From SZUA-100 sp965248135 (GTDB lineage Bacteria > Pseudomonadota > Alphaproteobacteria > Rhizobiales > Rhizobiaceae), in contig CBDFIN010000012.1 of the NCBI GenBank assembly GCA_965248135.1, forward strand, positions 558,001-622,000: DNA of 64,000 nucleotides. The letters are read 5' to 3'. Each line of letters starts with the position of its first letter. Within the stretch, counting starts at the first letter, position 1. The notes beneath the pieces are model-generated. The model was not told the origin of the DNA and made no database searches. It worked only from the letters and a program-made list of their open reading frames with translations. Below are positions 17,000 to 25,679 of this stretch, piece after piece. The position numbers and the translations under genes were made by a program.

Positions 17000-18208
17000 T
17001 TATTCCTCTTGGGGCTGGGTTCTCTTGAAAACGGTTAAAAGAATTAGCCCAAATGACATGGAGATGACCACACTGATAGACAAACTCGTTCCCACGGAAG
17101 GCAGCAGAGTTATTAAACCGACAAAGGTAGCCAGAATACTCAGATTTACAAACACCACAGAGTTGACATTATCTCTCGGTAAATAGTCAGCAAATACCAT
17201 ATAATTGTAGCCGGTGTGAAGAACAACAAATGCGGTTAGAATGCAAAATTCCCGCGTCATTTCTGGGGTTATCTCCGCGTTCACAAATATCCAGAAAATT
17301 AGATCACGAAAGAGAATAAACACCAAAGCCGCGCCGACTGCCAACAGGAGCTTGTAGGCGAGAATTTTTCGACGGAGAGTTTGCGAGCTGCCATGTGCGA
17401 TGAAATAGGGGAAAAAAACAACAAAACTGGACGTTATGAATGTCGTTGCCATATTTATTACGCGAAAAAATATTGAATAGAGCGCCACTGTTTCATAAGG
17501 TGAAAATCGCTCAATTATTATCAGCGAGATTTGCGGCAGTGTATTGTAGGTTGCGTTGAATGGTAAATAAGACCGGATTGATTTTGCTACACGAGTTATT
17601 TCGTCGATGGTTGAATTTTCGAGCAAATTTGTTCGTAATATGTATGCGAAATTAATACAGTGTTCAACAATAAGGGTAGCAATAGCGATGTAAATGAAAA
17701 CCCCGAAATCGGTGGGCTTTCGAATCAAGAATACCACGATCGAAATATAAACCAGCCGCACGCATAGCCGTCTGTACATGATAAATTTGTTTAACAATTT
17801 TGCCTGAAAATAATATTCAAATGCAAAAACACTTGTGAAAATCTGAACATAAGCAACGAGAGCAATAGTCTTGATATCCGGAACATAAATGGCGAAATAG
17901 GTGTAATAAAAAGGAAAAATAACTGTCGCGATGCCAGCATAGACTACCAAAGCCGCCATCAGCGTCACACCGGTTTTTTGTGTGTTTTCTGAAATACGTT
18001 TTACCAGCCAGAAATGCGGAGAAGCCACCAGAAATTGAACCAGACTAATTGAGGCAGTGACCAAATACCATTTTCCCAGATCTTCCAGTGCCAGAACGCG
18101 CACAAGATAGATGCTAAGAAACACTGGAAAGCCAATGTTTACAAACTGGTTGATGAAATTGTACGCAAGGCTGGAGCCCAGTACACTGCCGAAAACCCTA
18201 CGAAGCAT
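17000..18208 (-). CDS. wzx: Wzx-type oligosaccharide flippase
   Basis: A 402-residue MATE/MOP-superfamily membrane protein with about 12 hydrophobic segments. The start LRRVFGSVLGSSLAYNFINQFVNIGFPVF is typical of the Wzx family (stretches of about 10-20 residues matching this pattern), followed by LEDLGKWYLVTASISLVQF. It would move the undecaprenyl-linked repeat unit across the inner membrane for Wzy. The ATG at 18208 overlaps the asnB end by 11 bp; a 446-residue reading would overlap asnB by far more and adds a polar, unrelated N-terminus. Confidence 0.82.
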   Translation of the reverse strand: MLRRVFGSVLGSSLAYNFINQFVNIGFPVFLSIYLVRVLALEDLGKWYLVTASISLVQFLVASPHFWLVKRISENTQKTGVTLMAALVVYAGIATVIFPFYYTYFAIYVPDIKTIALVAYVQIFTSVFAFEYYFQAKLLNKFIMYRRLCVRLVYISIVVFLIRKPTDFGVFIYIAIATLIVEHCINFAYILRTNLLENSTIDEITRVAKSIRSYLPFNATYNTLPQISLIIIERFSPYETVALYSIFFRVINMATTFITSSFVVFFPYFIAHGSSQTLRRKILAYKLLLAVGAALVFILFRDLIFWIFVNAEITPEMTREFCILTAFVVLHTGYNYMVFADYLPRDNVNSVVFVNLSILATFVGLITLLPSVGTSLSISVVISMSFGLILLTVFKRTQPQEE

Positions 18209-19973
18209 GTCTGTCGAGCCAGTCAGACAGGACGTGCAAACGATATTGACCCTGATCGGTTTTCGAAAATGCTTGTTTTGAAGGGCATTCAAGCTGTTTT
18301 GCCGCCGTTGCCCCCGGCACAATGCCCCCAAGAGCCGCATTCAGAGCCACCTCACCTGAAGCAAAGAAACCCCGTTTTTCAAATGAAAAATTGCTTCCCA
18401 ATCTTGTCTCCAACCGATTGACAATATGAGATTTCGAACCCCGCTTCAGGCTCTCTTCGGTGCAAGAAAAGACATAGTCCTGTACCTCCAAACTTAAAAA
18501 GGGTGATCGCAGTTCAATCGAGTGACACATCGAGGCCCGGTCAGATTTCGTCAACAAATATTGGGCTAAATCATTTTGATAAGCATGCATATAAAGAGCG
18601 GTCAAATCATCCACTTGCAGGGCTTTAGCAGGAGTAAGACCATCCAGCTTCCAGTCGCTGCCGCGCAGGAAAACATCGATCATCAATCTGTCGGCAGGGG
18701 TAAGCTGGCACATCCGGTTTGTACCTCCCCTCCACAGTTTCTTGACAAGTGCAGGTGCCGTACTGAGCAATCGAGCACCCGTCTTTGCCAAATCGCTGCC
18801 AAAAGGAAGTGCACCTCGTTTCTTCAAGTAATTCCGGTAATTGTCATAGGAAAGGAAGAGTTCGTCCGCCCCATCACCTGTTAAAAGAACCCGAAGATCG
18901 TCTTCGATATGTGATAGGAGCTCAACCAGCATCGGATAGGCAGCATCAGAAATCGGTTCATCCATTGATGCGATACTATTTTTGTATACTAAGGCCAGAT
19001 CCTGCGCCTGCACAGTATGGATCCTGTGTTCCAGTCCAAGTTGTTTGGTGACTTCGCGGGCACGATCGGTTTCAACATGACTGCCAAAACCGTACTCTAT
19101 TGTTATACAAGGCAGATCATGATTTAATTCTTGCTTGATAAGAGCCGCAATATAGCTGCTATCAATACCGCCAGATAACAACAGGCCATTCTTGGCATCC
19201 GACATTAACCGCCGTTCCAGTGCCGTTAAAACAAGACCTTCAAACACGTCAATATCAAATGTTGTTTCCCGGGGCTGATCGATATATCCGAGATAGGTAC
19301 GTGAAGTACGGCTATCGATCTGCATCGAGGCAATATCAAGCAACAGAACTTCACCGGGTTCCAGCCGGCTAACCCCACGCCATACAACATTGTTTGCAGG
19401 ACAATATCCATCCCGGATAAATCCGGCGAAAAACTGTGGGTTCAAGGTGAGCGAATCATCGGTTAAAGCATTCAAGGCATCTGCGGTTGAGGCGAAATAA
19501 AATTTGCCGTCATCCAACAGGTAGTAAAGTGGTTTTTCACCAAAGTGATCCCGGCTCAGGATCAGCTGACCGGAATTTTCATCAATAATTGCAACCGCCC
19601 ACATTCCGTCAAAACGTGCAAAACAGTCAACCCCCCAGCACCGATAGGCATTGATCAGCACCTCGGTATCTGAGGTCGTGTGAAACTCATATCCCAATTT
19701 TGTCAAAGTCTGGCGCAACTCAACAAAATTATATATTTCGCCATTATACACCACGTGCACATCGGCTTTTGACATCGGTTGATCTGCCAGAGCGCTCAGA
19801 TCGACTATCCGCAACCGGCGATGCCCTAACAGGCACTGGGTTCCGGCAATATCATACAGGCCGGATTTACTGGCATCCGGCCCTCTGTAGTGGAGCCTCT
19901 TTGAGGCTGCATCCCAAACACGTTCCGCAAACAAGGTCGATGGTGGATTCAGTATTCCTGCAATCCCGCACAT
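18198..19973 (-). CDS. asnB: AsnB-type glutamine-dependent amidotransferase (asparagine synthetase family)
   Basis: A 591-residue two-domain protein. The N-terminal class II glutaminase starts with the processed nucleophile Cys2 (MCGIAG), with RLRIVDLS, YNGEIYN and the GDxxG-like DGMWAVAI. The C-terminal synthetase carries the PPi loop LLLSGGIDSSYIAA (about 265-278) and LTGDGADELFLSYD. Inside polysaccharide loci such paralogues (for example WbpS-like proteins) amidate uronic acids instead of aspartate; that role is the likely one here, but true asparagine synthesis cannot be ruled out. It abuts the upstream 420-residue gene (TAA then ATG). Confidence 0.88.
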   Translation of the reverse strand: MCGIAGILNPPSTLFAERVWDAASKRLHYRGPDASKSGLYDIAGTQCLLGHRRLRIVDLSALADQPMSKADVHVVYNGEIYNFVELRQTLTKLGYEFHTTSDTEVLINAYRCWGVDCFARFDGMWAVAIIDENSGQLILSRDHFGEKPLYYLLDDGKFYFASTADALNALTDDSLTLNPQFFAGFIRDGYCPANNVVWRGVSRLEPGEVLLLDIASMQIDSRTSRTYLGYIDQPRETTFDIDVFEGLVLTALERRLMSDAKNGLLLSGGIDSSYIAALIKQELNHDLPCITIEYGFGSHVETDRAREVTKQLGLEHRIHTVQAQDLALVYKNSIASMDEPISDAAYPMLVELLSHIEDDLRVLLTGDGADELFLSYDNYRNYLKKRGALPFGSDLAKTGARLLSTAPALVKKLWRGGTNRMCQLTPADRLMIDVFLRGSDWKLDGLTPAKALQVDDLTALYMHAYQNDLAQYLLTKSDRASMCHSIELRSPFLSLEVQDYVFSCTEESLKRGSKSHIVNRLETRLGSNFSFEKRGFFASGEVALNAALGGIVPGATAAKQLECPSKQAFSKTDQGQYRLHVLSDWLDRHAS

Positions 19974-21236
19974 TTACTCACCTTTCAGCCTTTTGCCCAG
20001 GGACCGGTGCAACGCATCCAATGCAGATTTCCTCTGTATATCTAGATTGAAATTGCAGGTAAATACCTCGCAGGCCGGCTGTTGCAACAATTCAGCATCA
20101 AGACTTGATCCATAGGTCAAAACAAATTCCGTCCTGGGTACCTGCTCTGTATCAGCATTCACCTGAATGTCCAATTGCTCAAAGAGCGGCAGGCAACTTT
20201 CGATGCTTTCGCGAGGATGGGGTCGAAACACTATCTGAATTTCCTTCTGAAACAATTTCCGCAGCGTTTTGATTTCCAGCAACAACCAATCGCGCAATCT
20301 CGGATTACCCAAAACAAGTACCGCCGGCTCACTGCCATCCAGGTTAAAGAACTGCATATTGATTTCTATGGAAACAATTTTTGGTAACCGCTCAAATACA
20401 TCCCTTGCAAAAACCGACCTGTCAGACTCCATAGCCAAAAACAAGGTCCACTTCTTGCGTAGCTTTTGTGGCGGTGTAAAGGTTATTTTTAGTCCTGTTT
20501 TTTTGCTCACATCAACAAGTGCGCCATGCTGGACCATTTTACGATCATCGCACGAAAGATTATCGACCAGAATCGCCCAGCGATCATAGTGATTTGACAC
20601 CCAAACGGATTTGGGATGGCGATTGTCGAGCACAAGAAAAACCAAATACCACTGAAAGGCGTTATAGGTGTAAAAAAAGAATGGCCGATCGCGTTTGCTG
20701 AACAAAAAGCGGATCGCGGCGGAATAAGTTAACAGGCACGCCTTGACTATATCACGCCCGCGCACGAAATCGAAAAAACAATACGATTGTTGTAATTGCG
20801 TCGCGACATTCCTTTTCCGCCAGGGAAACTGAATATTGATTTCCGGAGCAATGTGTTGATCTGCGACAAATTTAAGATTCACCGGTGAAGACAGGTTCAA
20901 ATAAAGGTTCTGGCCTTTGAGACTAACCGGTGATTGTCTTCCCGGCCGCCAACACCGCATCGTGCGAAAAATCAATATTGGCAAAATCAATAGAAACCAG
21001 ACTGGAGTCCCCAAATAGATTAGCATTTTGAATTTTTGTGCATGAGCGACGCTTCTATCTCCCAACATTGCATTATTCGGAATCCAGCCCGCAGATTCAT
21101 CGTGGCCGACGTGAAAACCCCAAAATTGTGTGAGCCTGAATTCGTTGTCGATTGCTGCGCGATAGGCTTGAAACAAGAGAGTACCGGTAAAAATAGAACT
21201 TATATAATTGACCAACGAACCGCACGCTTGTGCCAT
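19974..21236 (-). CDS. Unrecognised 420-residue polysaccharide-locus protein
   Basis: I do not recognise this family with confidence. Seen: a polar N-terminus with WGFHVGHDESAGWIPNN, one clear membrane segment at about residues 73-90 (LIYLGTPVWFLLILPILIF), a basic RCWRPGRQ stretch after it, and a C-terminal half with LGNPRLRDWLLLEI, VFRPHPRESIESCLPLFEQ and FVLTYGSSLDAELL. The RPHPRE motif followed by a T-x-x-S-S acidic helix resembles GT-B transferases of the sialyl-/polyglycerolphosphate-transferase type, so a membrane-anchored glycosyl- or phospho-transferase is plausible. It is the first gene of the locus, next to the insertion-sequence cluster, and abuts asnB. No clear ribosome site precedes the ATG at 21236; an in-frame stop lies 33 nt upstream. 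Confidence 0.6.
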   Translation of the reverse strand: MAQACGSLVNYISSIFTGTLLFQAYRAAIDNEFRLTQFWGFHVGHDESAGWIPNNAMLGDRSVAHAQKFKMLIYLGTPVWFLLILPILIFRTMRCWRPGRQSPVSLKGQNLYLNLSSPVNLKFVADQHIAPEINIQFPWRKRNVATQLQQSYCFFDFVRGRDIVKACLLTYSAAIRFLFSKRDRPFFFYTYNAFQWYLVFLVLDNRHPKSVWVSNHYDRWAILVDNLSCDDRKMVQHGALVDVSKKTGLKITFTPPQKLRKKWTLFLAMESDRSVFARDVFERLPKIVSIEINMQFFNLDGSEPAVLVLGNPRLRDWLLLEIKTLRKLFQKEIQIVFRPHPRESIESCLPLFEQLDIQVNADTEQVPRTEFVLTYGSSLDAELLQQPACEVFTCNFNLDIQRKSALDALHRSLGKRLKGE

Positions 21237-21353
21237 GTGCGACGCAGGCAGAATACGGCAACTAATTCAATGGGAGATATTTTCAATTTTCGCAAGGTCG
21301 CTGAGCATAATACGAAATTCCGAGGGCAAAGTCAAAGCAGGAACTTGACGTAC

Positions 21354-21553
21354 ACGGCGATCGCTTGAAAGAAAGTTTATCCGCATGGCGCCCGAATGGA
21401 GGGATTTTTGAAGAAAAATCTCGGGAATTCGGGTCAGCCTTGAGCATTGCTCATGTGAGGACGGTGATTGAGGCGCAAAAAGCGCCGCAAAGAAGCGCCT
21501 GCAGCGGAGCAAACTAACAAAATACGTGCAAATCGCTTTCAAGCGATTGCCGT
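21354..21553. repeat. MITE-like element, copy 1 (inverted pair with 22251-22450)
   Basis: A 200-bp element with 18-bp terminal inverted repeats ACGGCRATCGCTTGAAAG. The body is about 93-95% identical, in opposite orientation, to 22251-22450. It has no transposase, so it is non-autonomous. Short reading frames inside are not convincing genes. Confidence 0.85.
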
Positions 21554-22011
21554 GAGGTGAAATCGCAAACCCACAGCTGGTTTGGCGAGGTTGGCGTGAA
21601 CTTGCGGTTCACCTTGTCATCCGGGCAGGGCTGTGACGCATCCGGATTGGTCGTGATCACCTTCTTGCCCCGCACAACGCCCTGTATTGCCATTGTGTTC
21701 ATCAATCTCTCCACCGTGCAGCGTGCGATATCCGTTCCTTCGCGGCCAAGCTGATGCCAGACCTTGCGGGCGCCATAGCGCTTGCCGCTTTGTTCATGGA
21801 CGCGCTCGATTTCCGCGCTGTCACAGGCATCGCTTTTGGTGCGAACTGAGGCCTGGGATCGCAGCGTATCATGGGAACAGCCAAGCTTGGACGCTATCGC
21901 CTTGTAGGCCGCGTTGTCGCTTTGATAATCAGCACGGTTTTCTTTGAACAGCCGAACACCGCGAACGCGGAATTCAGCCGTGTAGGTCGGGGTATGTTTT
22001 TTCTGTGTCAC
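21554..22011 (-). pseudogene. IS3-family transposase remnant (orfA start fused to orfB fragment)
   Basis: The N-terminus MTQKKHTPTYTAEFRVRGVR and the following helix-turn-helix (AIASKLGCSHDTLR) are from an IS3-type OrfA. At about residue 56 the protein jumps into OrfB (RYGARKVWHQLGREG, CTVERLM, VVRGKKVITT, NQLWVCDFT) and then stops at the edge of the MITE copy 1. The rest of OrfB, including the DDE catalytic residues, is missing. The element has suffered an internal deletion and 3' truncation and cannot be active. Confidence 0.85.
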
Positions 22012-22056
22012 AGGTTCACCTTTATGAGAGTTTTACTCTCCGGTAAACCCGGGGCG

Positions 22057-22250
22057 GTTCACTTCCGCCTGTGCCATTCCCGCAAGCCTTTCGTGGTGGC
22101 TTATCCTGGCGAGGCCCGGGAAATGGTGCTGGATGCTTTTGTGCGGGCGTTGGCGTTTTATGACGGGGTGCCGCGCCGGGTCATCATCGATAATCCCAAA
22201 ACAATGGTGAGCTATGTGTCGCGCTCAAAGATGCGGGTATTCCATCCCAT
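22057..22250 (+). pseudogene. IS21 istA fragment, upstream part (broken by MITE copy 2)
   Basis: Encodes AVHFRLCHSRKPFVV...EMVLDAFVRALAFYDG...RRVIIDNPKTMVSYVSRSK...RVFHP, an internal part of an IS21 transposase (IstA), nearly identical to the copy at 62550-62945 on the other strand. It ends exactly where the MITE begins. The same gene appears to resume at 22451 with a gap of roughly 120 residues. Confidence 0.85.
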
Positions 22251-22450
22251 GGCAATCGCTTGAAAGCGATTTGCACGTATTTTGTTAGTTTGCTCCGCTG
22301 CGGGCGGTTCTTTGTGGCGCTTTCAGCGCCTCAATCACCGTCCTCACATGAGCAATGCTCAAGGCTGACCCGAATTCCCGAGATTTTTCTTTGAAAAAAT
22401 CCCTCCATTCGGGCGCCATGCGGATAAACTTTCTTTCAAGCGATCGCCGT
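22251..22450. repeat. MITE-like element, copy 2
   Basis: Reverse-oriented copy of 21354-21553. The outer ends are GGCAATCGCTTGAAAG and CTTTCAAGCGATCGCC. It sits inside an istA pseudogene. Confidence 0.85.
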
Positions 22451-22565
22451 GGGGTGCGCTCCACCTGCCTCATTCAATATGACAGTAATCGTTACAGTGT
22501 TCCGGCTCGCTATGCAGGCTGACATATATCTCTGCGAGCCTATGCAGGCAAGATTGTTCTGGTCA
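22451..22565 (+). pseudogene. IS21 istA fragment, C-terminal part
   Basis: Reads RSTCLIQYDSNRYSVPARYAG, stop, then HISLRAYAGKIVLV in one frame: the C-terminal beta-barrel region of IstA with an internal stop codon. It continues the fragment at 22057-22250 beyond the MITE. Confidence 0.8.
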
Positions 22566-22828
22566 TTGATCATGTTTCCGTCTCCTGTCAGGGGCTCTAT
22601 GAAATTCGTGACAAGTTGGACAGGCTCGGGTTGGCCTGTCGTGTAAACGTCATTCCAGCAATTTTCCTGTGGCAGCTGTTTGTCTATGACCCGTCCGGTA
22701 TTCTGCTCGAACTGACGTTTTCTCAGCATGCAGAAGATGCCGCGCCGCCGGAATATACCGAAGCGCAGCGCTATAAACCCGCAGAGCGCTTTTTCGGACC
22801 CGGTTCTTACCAGAAATTTGGCTGCTGA
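22566..22828 (+). pseudogene. VOC/glyoxalase-family C-terminal remnant
   Basis: An open frame gives VSVSCQGLYEIRDKLDRLGL, then NVIPAIFLWQLFVYDPSGILLELTF and ends ...SYQKFGC. This is the second beta-alpha-beta-beta-beta module of a vicinal-oxygen-chelate protein (DPSGILLELTF carries the metal-ligand Glu). The 5' part is replaced by the istA fragment. It converges with the aminotransferase gene and overlaps its end by about 20 bp. Confidence 0.75.
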
Positions 22829-24306
22829 CCGGCGATCTCCAGGCGGCAAGTTGATTGCTGACAGGTTTGCTGCGGCAAATTGACAAATTCGGAGGCGAGA
22901 CGGGCAACCGACGTCAGGATGAAATCCACCTCTTCGTCGCTCATCAGCACGCTCAGATTAAGCCTTACAAAGCCCGGTTTATTGGTTTCGTCACCGGCAA
23001 GAATCTGTCGGCGCAAGGCGTTGGACCAAGCGTGATCGATGTTAAGCAGGCGATGCACATAGGGCCCGGCACAGGCACAACCACCTCTGGCCTGAATGCC
23101 GTATTGGTCGCTAAGCGCACGGGTGAATTGCTGGTAGTCGAAGGGTTGGCCATCTTCGCACCGTAATATGAACGAGAAAATCGGCAGCCGATCGGATCTC
23201 TCACCACCGAGCAAGACGATTTCCGGCGTCTTGTGCCAGATGTCGAGCGCCTTGTTGGTAAGTTCCTGGTTGCGGCGGGTGATGAAATCCTGTCTCAACG
23301 CGTCCTTGATTATCATCACCAGACAGGCCCTGATATCGCCGATGATGTTGGGCGTGCCACCTTCCTCGCGATCTTCGATGCGCTCGATATAGTCATGAAC
23401 GCTGTCATTGACGAAGGCTACAGTACCACCGCCCGGAAAGCTTGGTGTGGTGGTCGCCACCGCATCGCGGCGCACAATCAAAACACCGGAGGCACCCGGA
23501 CCACCGAGGTATTTGTGCGGCGACAGCGCAATCGCATCAATGGCGGTGTCGTTCGGATTAAGTTCAATCGGCAGATAGGGTCCGCCACCGGCATAGTCCC
23601 AGACAATTTTGCCACCTGCCGCCTTGACCATACGGGTTATTTCAGCGACATCGCTGAGAATACCGGTGACATTGGAGGCGGCCGAAAACGCGCCGACAAC
23701 CAGGCCTCCCTCAGCAGTGTCGCGAAAAACCTCGTCCAGCACCTGCTGCAGGTGGACAGGATCAGGTCCACCTTGTTCGGCTTCGCCAATCTCGATAACC
23801 CGGGCACCGCTTTCCCGCCATGGCAACAGGTTTGAATGATGTTCATAGGGCCCGACAAGCACATATACCGGCTGGCCGAGAGCAAGTGCGTTACGAATAC
23901 CAAGCAAGTGCACCAGCTTGTTCAGCGCCATGGTGGCACCCGACCCGGCAAAGACCACGGCATGGTCGTGTGAATTGCCGCCGCATTTCTCGACAATGAT
24001 TTGCCGCGCTTCTTCGCGCATCCGCGTCATATGCGCGCCGCAAAACGAAGCCTCGGTGTGGCTGTTGGCGTAGTACGGCAGGATATTGCGGTAGACAAAA
24101 CTTTCGACCTGCTCAAGCGCCCGACCGGAGGCGACATAGTCGGCATAGATCAGTTTTTTGGCGCCAAAAGGCCCGCTGATCTCCACGTCCTTGCCGATCA
24201 ACCCGGATTTCACATAGCCAACCGGATCGAAACGGTTGCACAGGTTTTGCTCGAATTCTTCAAGCGCGCCTGGTGAGTGAATGGCCATTTTTTGCTGCTG
24301 GAGCAT
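22807..24306 (-). CDS. Class V PLP-dependent aminotransferase (cysteine-desulfurase-like)
   Basis: A 499-residue fold-type I PLP enzyme, class V. Seen: ADYVASGRALEQVE near residue 55, a TGATMALNKL-like block (FAGSGATMALNKLVHLLG), WDYAGGGPYLPIEL and the PLP-lysine motif ALSPHKYLGGPGASG, with a C-terminal RGGCACAGPY cysteine-bearing loop reminiscent of desulfurases. It is longer than IscS/SufS (about 400). The divergent Lrp/AsnC regulator at 24501 probably controls it, suggesting an amino-acid substrate; reaction unknown (desulfurase, lyase or epimerase-like). The ATG at 24306 has AGAGGA 9 nt upstream. Confidence 0.8.
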   Translation of the reverse strand: MLQQQKMAIHSPGALEEFEQNLCNRFDPVGYVKSGLIGKDVEISGPFGAKKLIYADYVASGRALEQVESFVYRNILPYYANSHTEASFCGAHMTRMREEARQIIVEKCGGNSHDHAVVFAGSGATMALNKLVHLLGIRNALALGQPVYVLVGPYEHHSNLLPWRESGARVIEIGEAEQGGPDPVHLQQVLDEVFRDTAEGGLVVGAFSAASNVTGILSDVAEITRMVKAAGGKIVWDYAGGGPYLPIELNPNDTAIDAIALSPHKYLGGPGASGVLIVRRDAVATTTPSFPGGGTVAFVNDSVHDYIERIEDREEGGTPNIIGDIRACLVMIIKDALRQDFITRRNQELTNKALDIWHKTPEIVLLGGERSDRLPIFSFILRCEDGQPFDYQQFTRALSDQYGIQARGGCACAGPYVHRLLNIDHAWSNALRRQILAGDETNKPGFVRLNLSVLMSDEEVDFILTSVARLASEFVNLPQQTCQQSTCRLEIAGQQPNFW

Positions 24307-24485
24307 GTTAATATTCCTCTAAAACACTGCAAGTGCATTCGAAGCACGCGATTTGATGGATTGCCCATGCCGATTAGTTGTCAAATTGCAGGCCGCTGTT
24401 CGCAACACGGCCTGTAACGCTCAAATTATGGCCATTTGAGTGGGAGATCATTAGGAGAATTAGTTGTATTTACAAAATTTTTGGG

Positions 24486-24504
24486 TCATATGATCGATAT
24501 ATGA
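24486..24504. promoter_or_regulatory. Possible AsnC autoregulatory palindrome
   Basis: TCATAT-GATCGAT-ATATGA lies across the start codon (24501) of the Lrp/AsnC gene, in the divergent spacer with the class V aminotransferase gene. Such positions are common for autoregulation. Weak evidence based only on symmetry and position. Confidence 0.3.
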
Positions 24505-24965
24505 TCAAAATAGACAAAATTGATAGAAGAATACTTAGTTGCCTGCAACGCGATGGCAATCTCTCCCAGCGTGAGATTGCCGAACAGGTCGGTCTTTCGC
24601 AAAACGCCTGCTGGCGGCGCTTGAAGCGGCTTGAGGAAACCGGCGTGTTGCGGGGTTCGCGGGCATTGATCGACGCGGTGGCGGTGGGGCTGGACCTTAC
24701 GGTGTTTGTGATGATCAAAACCCGCAATCACTCAATGGAATGGTCAAAGGATTTTCGCGCCCATGTGGAAAAAATCACCCAGATTACCGAATTCCACCGC
24801 ATCGGCGGTGATTGGGACTATATGCTGAAAATCGTCACTAACGGCATGGCCGGCTATGATGCGGTCTATCAGCGGCTGATCACCGGTTTTGAACTCGATA
24901 CCGTGACCGGCTATTTTTCCATGGAAACAATTTTCAGCGACCGACCGCTCGATGTTGCCGGTTGA
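24501..24965 (+). CDS. Lrp/AsnC family transcriptional regulator
   Basis: A 154-residue regulator. The N-terminal AsnC-type helix-turn-helix is DRRILSCLQRDGNLSQREIAEQVGLS...CWRRLKRLEETGV (stretches at residues 8-47). The C-terminal RAM/ligand-binding domain includes FHRIGGDWDYMLKIV and ends ETIFSDRPLDV. Lrp family members bind amino acids and often control a divergent metabolic gene; here that is the class V aminotransferase gene 195 bp away. The ATG at 24501 gives the normal family length; a 195-residue reading upstream adds an unrelated tail. Confidence 0.9.
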   Translation: MIKIDKIDRRILSCLQRDGNLSQREIAEQVGLSQNACWRRLKRLEETGVLRGSRALIDAVAVGLDLTVFVMIKTRNHSMEWSKDFRAHVEKITQITEFHRIGGDWDYMLKIVTNGMAGYDAVYQRLITGFELDTVTGYFSMETIFSDRPLDVAG

Positions 24966-24980
24966 AGTTCACAGCCAACG

Positions 24981-25679
24981 TCAAATCGCCGTGTGCATGC
25001 GATAGCCGGGCGGAAATATCAGTCGCACAGATGTGATGGCGGTATCGAGATCCCAGGTGCGGCGCTCCATGGCAAACAGTGCATCGCCCGCATTGCAAGC
25101 CAGAATTTCCACCTCTCTCTGGCCGGCATTTATTGCGGAAAAAGTAAAATCCCCATTGGTGAAGGGTGCATTCTCCACCAGCCATTCGTTCGCGCTTTGG
25201 CTGGAAAAATCCGCCTCATTGATGGTTGGAACGGCATCAATGTTGATCCACCGGTCTTCGAACACATAGGGCTTGCCGTCGGCCAGGTGCAGGCAAATCA
25301 GATGGCTTGTTCTGGCATTGGGTCCAAGCTGCATACGCGCCGTGATTTCCGGCGGTGCTGCCTCCTCTAGCTCGCTGAGCAAGGCATAATCATAGCCATG
25401 GCCCTTGGCTTCAATCTCCTGCCGGATTATCGGAATTTCCAGCGTCGCCTTGCGCACCGGATGCAAGGTGATACGGGTTCCGGCCTTGCGACGTCGATCC
25501 AGCAGTCCCAGTTCAGCGATCTGGCGCAGCGCACGATTGACCGTCGCCCTGGAGCAGCCAAATTCCTCGGCCAGACTGGCCTCGTTGGGGATCATCTCGC
25601 CAGGTTTCCACTGGCGGCTGTGAATCCTGCCCAGCACCTCGCTTTGTATGTCCCGCCAGTTGTTGATCTCCCGCGCGGT
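24981..25679 (-). CDS. hutC: HutC, GntR-family repressor of histidine utilisation
   Basis: A GntR/HutC-family regulator: winged helix (PGEMIPNEASLAEEFGCSR, RATVNRALRQIAELGLLDRR, GTRI) followed by a UTRA effector domain (PPEITARMQLG, LICLHLADGKPYVFEDRWIN, FPPGYRMH end). HutC proteins sense urocanate and repress hut genes. I place the start at a TTG (25679) overlapping the hutF stop, with AGGG about 6 nt before it; a longer form from TTG at 25724 (247 residues) is possible. It is cotranscribed with hutF and divergent from hutIHGU. Confidence 0.9.
   Translation of the reverse strand, partial: TAREINNWRDIQSEVLGRIHSRQWKPGEMIPNEASLAEEFGCSRATVNRALRQIAELGLLDRRRKAGTRITLHPVRKATLEIPIIRQEIEAKGHGYDYALLSELEEAAPPEITARMQLGPNARTSHLICLHLADGKPYVFEDRWINIDAVPTINEADFSSQSANEWLVENAPFTNGDFTFSAINAGQREVEILACNAGDALFAMERRTWDLDTAITSVRLIFPPGYRMHTAI

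Noticed and set aside
22285..22473. A 62-residue protein encoded in the MITE-like element
   Set aside because: The frame is not kept in the other copy of the element and crosses the terminal repeat; the element is better seen as non-coding.
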